A stretch of DNA of 64,000 bases from Anaspis maculata (taxonomy: Eukaryota; Arthropoda; Insecta; Coleoptera; Scraptiidae), in contig OX421962.1 in assembly GCA_949128115.1 (NCBI GenBank), forward strand, positions 97,700,935 to 97,764,934, written 5' to 3'. Numbering within the stretch: position 1 is the first letter of the stretch; each line of letters begins with the position of its first letter. The translations under genes were made by a program, and so were the position numbers. A model generated the notes under the pieces. That model was not told the origin of the DNA and searched no databases. It saw nothing but the letters and a program-made list of their open reading frames with translations. Shown here piece by piece: positions 55,861 to 64,000 of this stretch.

Positions 55861-56599
55861 TTCCAGTATTCATCAAAAAAAAATTGAAAGAAAATCAGCT
55901 TTCAGTCCTTTTCGTTATTAAAGAGATGGCAAAATTCGTCAGTTTGAGAGGCACGCTTCATGGAAATGTGAGTTTCAAGAGAGCGTATCCAAAATATCAG
56001 TAATTCGAGCCACAGAATGCACGATACCTTTTTTTAGTCCACGCTAAACTATCTCTCCAAGTGAAGATCGGACCATGACCGCGCTTCTATCAGATAAATC
56101 CAATTAATTATTTCCATGCCCCTATGGGAGAGGGCGACGCGACCATGGGATGGGGGGGGGGGACTGTTGCACCATCACCACCACGCCGAGTTTATTGTGT
56201 AAACACGCTGCGGGATTTGCACAGACGTGTTTGTCAGGCATGTGCCCAATAAAACATTTGCTCTCTAAATTGAAACATGATGCGAAATTTTCCAGAGTTT
56301 TCTCGAACAGTCCTCTATGTTTCTATGTGTTCGCACGTTCGTATGGTCCTCCTAACTGAAAGGGAGAGAATCTGGATATTGTATGCACCGGCCGTCTGTC
56401 CCTCACACGAATTAATTCCCAGGAGGAATTTATTATCAATCTGCTTTGGTTTTACCGTCAATAGCTTCTGGCACACGCCACATTTTTTCTCGATTTTCCG
56501 CCGCCATATTTGATCCGCCATATTGAATTGCTCCAAAATCATTCCATTTGCAAATCTTTTGTGAAATGATTTGGAGGTTGAGGTTCACTTTCCGCCTTT
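55861..56599. other. No gene seen
   Basis: A poly-G tract lies near 56150-56161. The reading frames at 56150-56542 show no conserved motifs. Confidence 0.35.
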
Positions 56600-57643
56600 T
56601 AGTCCAGTAAAATGAGGCGATTTTTAGGCCGAAGTTGGAACAAATTAGGGGCAGGATGAAAAAAATATGGCGATGTAGAGAATGAAAAACTGAATAAGAA
56701 AAATCAAAGTTTCATTTCCAGTCATCCCGGGAACCATGAAAAAAAAATGGAGAAGATGGAAAAACATGCGCCGCGATCTTTCTTTTGAAACGGCGAGAGA
56801 ACGGTGAGAGATGTGTGAAAACTGTCAGGGACAAAGTTGTAGGGAATTCAATAATCTACAAAAAAATCCCAGGGGGCATATGTCTAACTTCTTCAGTTTA
56901 GCTGTTTATCGCAGTCAAAGTTGCGCGCCGGTCTAGTGTAGTGGAAAAACTGTCCGCGTGACCTTCCTTCTTGGATGCTGTAAGAACGACAAGAGATATC
57001 AAAAAATTGTAAGCGACAAAGTTGTAGAGAATTGAATGCTCCACTAGAAAATTTTCAGGGCCAATCATTATCTCTTCTAGTTCAGCCGTGAATCACATTC
57101 GAGGTTGCGCGACAATCCTGTTGATAAAGTGGTTCTTCTGGAAAACTTACAAAAACCCTAGACTCGATGAAAAAACTATGACAATGTAGAGGATAAAAAA
57201 CTGGATCCAAAAAATCAAAGTTTCATTTCACACCGTTTCGGGAAATCTAAGGAAAAAAAAGAAAAAGTTGGAAAATTGCGATTTGCATTCCCAGCTTCCT
57301 CATTGAATACTGAAGCAAACGTAATAAACATGAAAAATCTGAACAAACTGGCTTGTAGAGGATTAAATCACCTATAGAAAATACCCTGATGAGATGTATG
57401 CATCTTTGTCGACTTAGCTGCGGAGCGCTATCAAAGTGGGGGTACATGACTAGTGACGCGTCGCATATGTGGTGAAACTGGCACGACGTTGCGGTCATTG
57501 TTCAATTGATTATAAAACATGATGGAATGATTTGAAAAAATTGCGTGCTTTGTTGAACGTCTGGTAACTATTGTTGGAAATGTAACTCTGTGGATGAACC
57601 CTTTGTTATGTATAAAGTTTCTTGTTCGGCAAAATTGAAGTCG

Positions 57644-57788
57644 TGAGTGTCACTGTACTATTTTCGTCATATTTTCATTCTAGAAATCTAAGACGAGAGA
57701 CTAGGTTGCTAGGGAATTTCTGAATTTGTCGTTTCTAATCATATATTTATAGCATCAAAATAGTACGGAAATAGTATCGTGACACTCA
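57644..57788. repeat. Inverted repeat in the spacer of the 2.56-kb palindrome
   Basis: TGAGTGTCACTGTACTATTT pairs with AAATAGTATCGTGACACTCA, enclosing about 100 bp. Probably a smaller MITE inserted in the spacer. Confidence 0.75.
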
Positions 57789-57979
57789 GGCTTAAAACTG
57801 AGAAATACTCGTATTTTGTAACACAATATGTATAATAATTGAAAAACGTGATTCACGTTAGATAATGAGATGTTTTCCAACTGATTTCTGATGAACAATG
57901 ATCATTCAACAACAGCTCGGAGATAATAAACAACTGTCCACCTGAACAAAGGGGTTAAAAAATTAACAGTTCTCGGTTG

Positions 57980-58204
57980 ATGCCTATTAGAACCCAGGAT
58001 AACGTAGCTCTTGAAAATCTGCTACGGCTGATTTCCTGCAGATACTTGAAAAACTGCAAGAAGCTTTGTGGATGCAGAAAAGCTGACCTCAAGTGTACCG
58101 AGTTTTGCCACCACTGCCGTGGAGCCACCTGTTCTGACGCTTCCTACATTGTCGTTTCGGAAGACAATGATGATGACTACAATGATAATTCTAACAATAA
58201 GTAG
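57980..58204 (+). CDS. Small Cys-rich ORF in the palindrome spacer
   Basis: The frame opens at ATG 57980 (the TTG just before is not needed) and gives 74 residues. The core reads NLLRLISCRYLKNCKKLCGC, then RKADLKCTEFCHHCRGATC, followed by an acidic Asp/Asn-rich tail. Eight cysteines in C-x5-C-x3-C-x-C-type spacing resemble the CXC-like zinc motif (C-x-C-R-K-x3-x-C-x2-x-C-x2-C) that I recall at the C-terminus of repeat-associated insect proteins. That would make this the last exon or fragment of a mobile-element gene. The stop lies just inside the right arm. Function unknown; it may be untranslated. Confidence 0.4.
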   Translation: MPIRTQDNVALENLLRLISCRYLKNCKKLCGCRKADLKCTEFCHHCRGATCSDASYIVVSEDNDDDYNDNSNNK

Positions 58205-59162
58205 CTACCCAGACGTTGAACAAAGCACGCATTTTTTTCAAATCATTTGATCATGTTTTATAATCAGTTAAACAATGACCGCAACGTCATGCCAGTTTCA
58301 CCACATATGCGACGCGTCACGAGTCATGTACCCCAACTTTGATAGCGCTCCGCAGCTAAGTCGACAAAGATGCATACATGACATCACGGGATTTGCTATA
58401 GATCATTTAATCCTCTACAAGCTAGTTTGTTCAGATTTTCCATATTTATCACGTTTATTCCAGTATTTAATGAGGAAGCTGCGAGTGCAAATCACTATTT
58501 TTCAAGATTTTCTTTTTTTTCTCAGGTTTCCCGAGACAGTGTGGAATGAAACTTTGGTTTTTTAGATTCAGTTCTTTATCCTCTACATTGTCATAGTTTT
58601 TTCATCGAGTCTAGGGTTTTTGTAAGTTTTCCAGGAGAACCACTTTATCAACAGGATTGTCGCGCAATTTTAAACGTGGTTCACGGCTAAACTAGAAGAG
58701 ATAATGATTGGCCTTGAAGAATTCCAAGTGGAGCATTTAATTCTCTACAACTTTGTCGCTTACAATTTTTTGATATCTCTTGTCGTTCTCACAGCATCCA
58801 AGAAGGAAGGTCACGCGGACAGTTTTTCCACTTCACTAGACCGGCGCGCAACTTTGACTGCGATAAACAGCTAAACTGAAGAAGTTAGACATATGCCCCC
58901 AGGGACTTTTTTGTAGATTATTGAATTCCCTACAACTTTGTCCCCGACAGTTTTCACACATCTCTCACCGTTCTCTCGCCGTTTCAAAAGAAAGATCGCG
59001 GCGCATGTTTTTCCATCTTCTCCATTTTTTTTCCATGGTTCCCGGGATGACTGGAAATGAAACTTTGACTTTTCTTATTCAGTTTTTCATTCTCTACATC
59101 GCCATATTTTTTTCATCCTGCCCCTAATTTGTTCCAAGTTAAATCCTTATTTTACTGGACTA

Positions 59163-62100
59163 TTTCTTATTCCGACACGATGGACTTTTTCATAATCGAT
59201 CCGAATCTAATGAAACTTGGAACTCATTGAGTGGTCCATTTTTTCATATCAAGTTCAAGTGTAAACTTAATTTGATTACTGTGGTAATAGTTGTTGCAGC
59301 AATTAAATATGTGACAACAAAGAGTTCCAAGCTCAACTCCAACTGAGACCTTGTGTGGTGTGCTTGGTTTTTGTGGTCTGCCGTCCAGCTTAATTCGATT
59401 TTGAGAGACATCATTGCGAACAGTCCTAAATTAAATTTCCCTGCGGCTAGAGTGATGTTTGGAACTTTGCATTTCAATTACACGCGTTTGCTGTGTAGTA
59501 GTGGTGGTGTTGTTCGGGATATGCAAGATGTTTTCGCTGTGTTTGTATGTGTAAAATATTCCACTGCACATTATAGAGTAGGTATGCAAATAAATATGCT
59601 GATGCTCTCTTGCTGCTCCTGCTGCCGTTGCCTCTGCCTCCACCTGAAACAATCGAATTATCATAACGTCTGCATGGATCCCATATTTTGCGAGGAAACT
59701 GACGGCATGACAGCTCAGACAGACGGGAGAATGCCAAATGAGTGATGAATTTTAAATGAAACACGTTGGAGTGGTGGTTTTGCCGTGAAACAGATGGGGA
59801 CACAACGCACACTCAAAAAGATCAATTTTTGTACGAGGACAATCAAATGTGCTTATCGTAAATGACCGGTATCGATTCGGGAATGTTTTAAAAATATGCA
59901 GAACATTGTATAGACGCTTGACGGACTCTGCAATGATGTTTCCTTTTGTGGGACTCATGTTTACACCTTGTCATGTAGTTGAAATTGAACAATATATGCT
60001 TCAGTTTGCGGTCTCCCAGATAAAATTGGGCCGACTTTTCGCAGATCATTGTGCTTACTGTCTTGAATAACTTTTATTGAATGCCGTTTTTGAATAAGTA
60101 AAGGCTCACACTGCTAGAATGGGTGGAATTGAGCATTAGATGGATGCTGTTCCGAAGACTATGGAATGTCCTTGAAAATAATCGGATTTCACTAAAACGA
60201 AAAACCATATCATACATAAGTGGAGAGAACACACACTCAAGTGATATGCTTTTCCAAATTCATTCCAGTTTTATGTCGTTGCCGATCCTTTTTCATCCTC
60301 GAAATCCACTGTAGGTGTATCGAGGAGAAAGCTTTAAGGGGTTAAATCGCGTTAGTGCACGCCAAAGAACGAGAGCGAGAGAAAGAGAGCAAGATCCCGA
60401 CGGGAAAAAGGATCTGTTTATTCCAATTTGGCGCTTCGAATTGGCGGTCCGATCGAATCACCGGTAATGAGTTGAGAGATATAAGCCAACGACCGATGTC
60501 AATCTCTGGTGAAGATAACCGGAAGTAATCTGCACTAGAGTTTAGTTCCGGAGGGATGGCGTGTTTGTGCGTGTATGTGACATGACGATTCGTGTCATCC
60601 CAGGCAAAAGCACCTTACAAAAAAAAACGTACTTTCGAGCTTTGCAACCGCAATAATTTGTGTCGCTTGGAATCCAACTCATTCGCCATGAAAGAGAAAG
60701 AGAGACTACTCCGCTACTGAACGAAGTATAATTGCACAAAGGAAGGTCATGGGTCGGCTCGTTTAAAAAATTGATATCGCTGCTATTACGCCGATGACGT
60801 ACAGAGTGTTTGATTGAAGGGTGCGGCACTGAAAAGTTTCCTTTTCCATAATGAAGGATTCTAACTGCAACAAGGAGTACTGCAGCTTTCCATTGATCAA
60901 GTACGGATATAGCAAATCCTCTGGATCAAAAGGAATATTTATTATTTATTTATATCGTTTCACGTACCAACCAACGTCCCAATTGATAGTTCTATTTGCA
61001 TCGAATTAAGGCACTCCGCTCGAATTAAATCAAGCCAAATACGGATGTGAGTCACGTCCCTCTTCCTTTGCGCCTCTCTGTAGACTTGCCCGAATACCCG
61101 CGTCGCTGCTGCTACTACTATACTTCGCCGTATACTAACCCGTCTTCGTCCCCGTCCCTGTTTTTTTTTTGCCAGAGTTTTGTTTGAAATTTTCAACAGG
61201 CCAACTTCTTTTCTGCCCTGGAAGAACACATCCCCATCGACCCGTTCGTTCCGCTTTCTGCCTTCGTTCTTAGCAGTTTTTCGCCGTCGTTGTCGTCGGT
61301 CTCTCCCCTTTGGCTCCTGCTCCACCTCGCGAAAAACTGCTCTCGCTGTTTAAATAAACAACGGGATTCACGTCGCCCCCCCATCTGGTGTGCTCTATCA
61401 TTCTCTGCTGGCATCGGTCCAGTAGTTTGCCCAATTCAACAGTCGTTTTCGGTCGGAAACGATTGATCACAAATCAAATATTTGATTTTTTAAATTGCAT
61501 TTGTTCCTCACCAGTCTGGGTTGACATAACGGTGGATTTTTCTTTATAATAAGCAGATTAAAGCTTTGGGGCTTTTTCCCAGTTGAAATGGTTCTTTCAG
61601 CATACAGAAAAAGTCTTGCGATGACTAAGAATTTCGTTTGTCGCCACGTGCATGTTTGCGTGACTTGAACGCTTTAATCCACTGTGTGCTCAGTATGTGT
61701 CTGAATCAACACGTTTGTGGAATTCCCATTCATCCTGTGTTATGATTAACTAGAGTTGAGTCACACCTTTAACTTTTCTGACACATGAAATCAACGTTAA
61801 GTTATCCGTCCACGGGCTAGTTGGACGTTCGTATGTGTTATCCGGCACTGAATTTTTCTTGTTCTACATGATCATTAAAAAAAAAAAGAAATCATCTAGG
61901 AGTCACTAGGAAAAATACGTTGCACACACAGTAAAGAAAAAGATAGTTTTCGCAAATTCTCTATGGAAATTTTCCATTCTTATCCGGAGTAGCAAGACAA
62001 GTGACAAGTGAGTTTACATACATGCCCTACTTTTCAAAGCTGTTGACTTTTGTCGGCACTGTTAATGCGTCGATGGGTTCAGGTGACACGCCCATCCCTG

Positions 62101-62959
62101 CTAACCAAATTTCATTGACAGTGCATCATTCGATGGGAAACACACAAACCAGGCGGTATTCTTAAAACTCGCAATTAAAAATTGAACTCCGTCATCATCA
62201 TTGGCCGATTTTTTTTTGCAACATTTCACTCCGACTGCCCGATCCTGATCAACTCACCAGATCTCACTCACAGACATGCACCAGTCCAACCCAGACAATT
62301 AGTCTAAGCAAACGGTACCATCCTTGGTGAAATATTCGCCATACACTCGCCTATCGTCAGGCGCTCTGTTCAATTTGCTCAACCACACAACTTCACTACT
62401 TGCGTGAAGTTCAGTTTCGAAATTAGAATTACTTGTACAAATTGCTCGAGGTTATCATGGCTGAAGACTTATCGACTTTAGACAAACGATTTAATAATAA
62501 AACTTCCAATTTTCAACAGTCAAGTGCGGTCACAGGTGCGGTATGATTGAGCACCAAAGTCAGATATGTCAGGCAATAAAAATTGTAACGTTAATTCTCA
62601 ATCACGGGAAGTGCTGAACGCATCCCTCGTCAGCCGTCGGCCAACTCTGCAATCTAACAAATCGAATTTCAGATTGTTGAATTTTCACTAGGCTTCCGCC
62701 CTTGTCCACTCATTTTACCATTAATGTGAGAAATTTCTTGGCTCGTTACCACTGAAACTGCTAGGAGTGACATGAGTTACAGTTTGCCTACATGACCTTG
62801 GTTTTCAAATTTTTTGAGATTTTGTGTTTTGATTTTGATTACGTAATGAGAATCATCAAAAAAATGCACGAAGGAATTTTTCTTACTAACCGACTGGTTT
62901 TTCAGAAAATACTTCAAGAAATTATGATACTTGTGCAGGACTTTCGATCAACCCTGTTT
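59163..62959. other. No gene confirmed; pyrimidine- and CpG-richer block 61040-61450
   Basis: The block 61040-61450 is C/T-rich on +; the minus frames there are Arg/Lys-rich low-complexity (for example RDRRQRRRKTAKNEGRKR) with no domain. It may be a promoter-like or simple-sequence region. The rest shows nothing recognisable. Confidence 0.3.
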
Positions 62960-62992
62960 GTCAGTGAGCGAGGTCTGGTCATCAGTTGAAAC
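62960..62992 (+). repeat. Repeat family B start motif
   Basis: GTCAGTGAGCGAGGTCTGGT matches 15189 and 16611, with a few diverged bases afterwards. Confidence 0.6.
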
Positions 62993-64000
62993 TTGTTTTT
63001 TTCAGTCTCTGTCGCATAGACAATTTTTAAACTGCGAAAGTAGGAGGTTCACATGATGAATCATTTTCCCAGTTTTCTTAAGTCACTAGTGGATTCATTT
63101 CATTGTACGATTAAGCCAATGCTGTTGCGAATCAATGACAAACGTGTATTAATAGGGAAACAGCTATTTCTCCAATCAAGTTTTTTGCAGTTATTTTTTC
63201 ACTTTGTCCCTCCTTACCTGCAAGTTTTCTCGAATCGATAGCCTCATCAACGTTTGGAAGCGCTCCGGACTCGCTCTCTCATCGGTCTTGATTTTGTGTG
63301 TTAAATATTAATTTGCGAGAATCGTTAGCATCAGGAGCAATTTGCCGCCTTGAAGTATGTATTAATAATTTTCGTTAAAATTCAAAGGAACAACCGTACA
63401 CGCCGCCACCCTCCTTTTCACGTCCTGGCGCGCGTAAGTTTTGTACAACACGAGACGAAGTTCAAGAGTATGAAAGGAACTGAAAGCGGGGTGGAGATAC
63501 ACTGCCGGAAATTAATTTACATCTGTAATTAGCGCCTGTTCAATGGAGAGGATGGCGAAAGTTTGAGGTTTTCAGTCAGAGTTCGTGTGCTTGCGACGAC
63601 CCGTCTTTTGGGAAACCTATTGAATAGCAAATGAAAACGCCACACGTTGAATTTGAAACGTTGAAATTTATTTTTCGATATTCGAAGATATTTTTTATTT
63701 TTAGTGGTGATGGTGGTGTGAATGAAGAACAAAAATATGTGTGTGATGGTGGTGAATGTGGTGAACAAACGAAATTGGTGATACTGATGGTGGCATACTA
63801 GGTGTGCTACAATCTATTATAAAAATCATAAGTTTTTTTCTTACAATGTATTGGCACGAAACACTTGTAGATAATTCTTTTCGTACTTACTCCCGAACAA
63901 CGAAGCGAAAACACAAGCGCAATTTTTTTAAGTTTTTCTTTGGTTGAATAAACACAGCATGTATCACAATATCCTCGCTTACTGACCCTTGGCCACGTCC
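62993..64000. other. No gene seen
   Basis: AT-rich, with a GGTGGTGATG-type imperfect repeat near 63700-63795. No coding or RNA feature is recognised. Confidence 0.35.

Larger units (their letters stand above)
56600..59162. mobile_element. 2.56-kb foldback element with an ORF-bearing spacer
   Basis: Arms of about 960 bp (56600-57575 and 58200-59162) are near-identical inverted copies: TAGTCCAGTAAAATGAGG against ATTTTACTGGACTA, and TTTCCAGTCATCCCGGGAAC against GTTCCCGGGATGACTGGAAA. TA lies at both ends, consistent with TA target duplication. The spacer of about 620 bp holds an internal inverted repeat and a Cys-rich ORF. No transposase is visible. Confidence 0.92.

Noticed and set aside
60960..61470. 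Arg/Lys-rich minus-strand ORFs
   Set aside because: Low-complexity complement of a C/T-rich tract; three overlapping frames look alike and none has a domain.

Overview
The window is a gene-poor, AT-rich stretch of an animal nuclear genome, most likely an insect. It has GT-AG introns, one conserved metazoan multi-exon gene, tRNA-derived SINEs, a PIF/Harbinger DNA-transposon remnant, LTR and non-LTR retroelement debris, and a very high load of long palindromic (foldback) elements. I see no bacterial-style genes or operons, rRNA genes, CRISPR arrays or convincing functional tRNA genes. The species cannot be fixed from sequence alone.

The only gene I can support is an RNF19A/RNF19B-type RING-between-RING (RBR) E3 ubiquitin ligase on the + strand. 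Eight coding exons run from the start codon at 32145 to the splice donor after 49719: 32145-32367, 39823-39950, 44734-44926, 46482-46596, 46685-46875, 47579-47723, 49426-49562 and 49622-49719. Codon phases agree across every junction. Together they encode about 410 residues: a basic, Gly/Ser-rich N-terminus, RING1, the in-between-RING (IBR) domain, RING2 with the catalytic Cys codon at 47641-47643, and the first membrane segment. The exons for the second membrane segment and the C-terminal tail were not found in the remaining 14.3 kb, so the gene probably continues past the window. The 5' leader begins at or before a splice acceptor at 31993, so untranslated exon(s) and the promoter lie upstream.

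Region by region: 1-31.9 kb is upstream of the coding region. It holds dispersed repeats, at least ten foldback elements (0.12 to 2.5 kb), an internally deleted Harbinger element nested in a palindrome (7.6-9.3 kb), decayed Tc1/mariner transposase (12.6-13.0 kb), a GC-rich retroelement-like patch (23.2-24.0 kb), a 141-bp GTT microsatellite, a solo LTR split by a palindrome (24.9-26.2 kb) and a SINE (30.3 kb). From 31.9 to 49.7 kb is the RNF19-like gene; its large introns carry further SINEs, a solo LTR with a 4-bp target duplication, MITEs and a reverse-transcriptase remnant. From 49.7 to 64 kb is probably intron, with nested palindromes, the 3' end of a non-LTR retrotransposon (55.5-55.9 kb) and a 2.56-kb palindrome whose central spacer holds a small Cys-rich ORF (56.6-59.2 kb).

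The most unusual feature is the palindromes. Many have unrelated interiors but share a short terminus, TA-CAGGGTG. Copies of host repeats elsewhere in the window act as empty-site references: one 126-bp palindrome made a 4-bp target duplication, whereas the 2.49-kb palindrome at 3437-5922 appears to have inserted with none.
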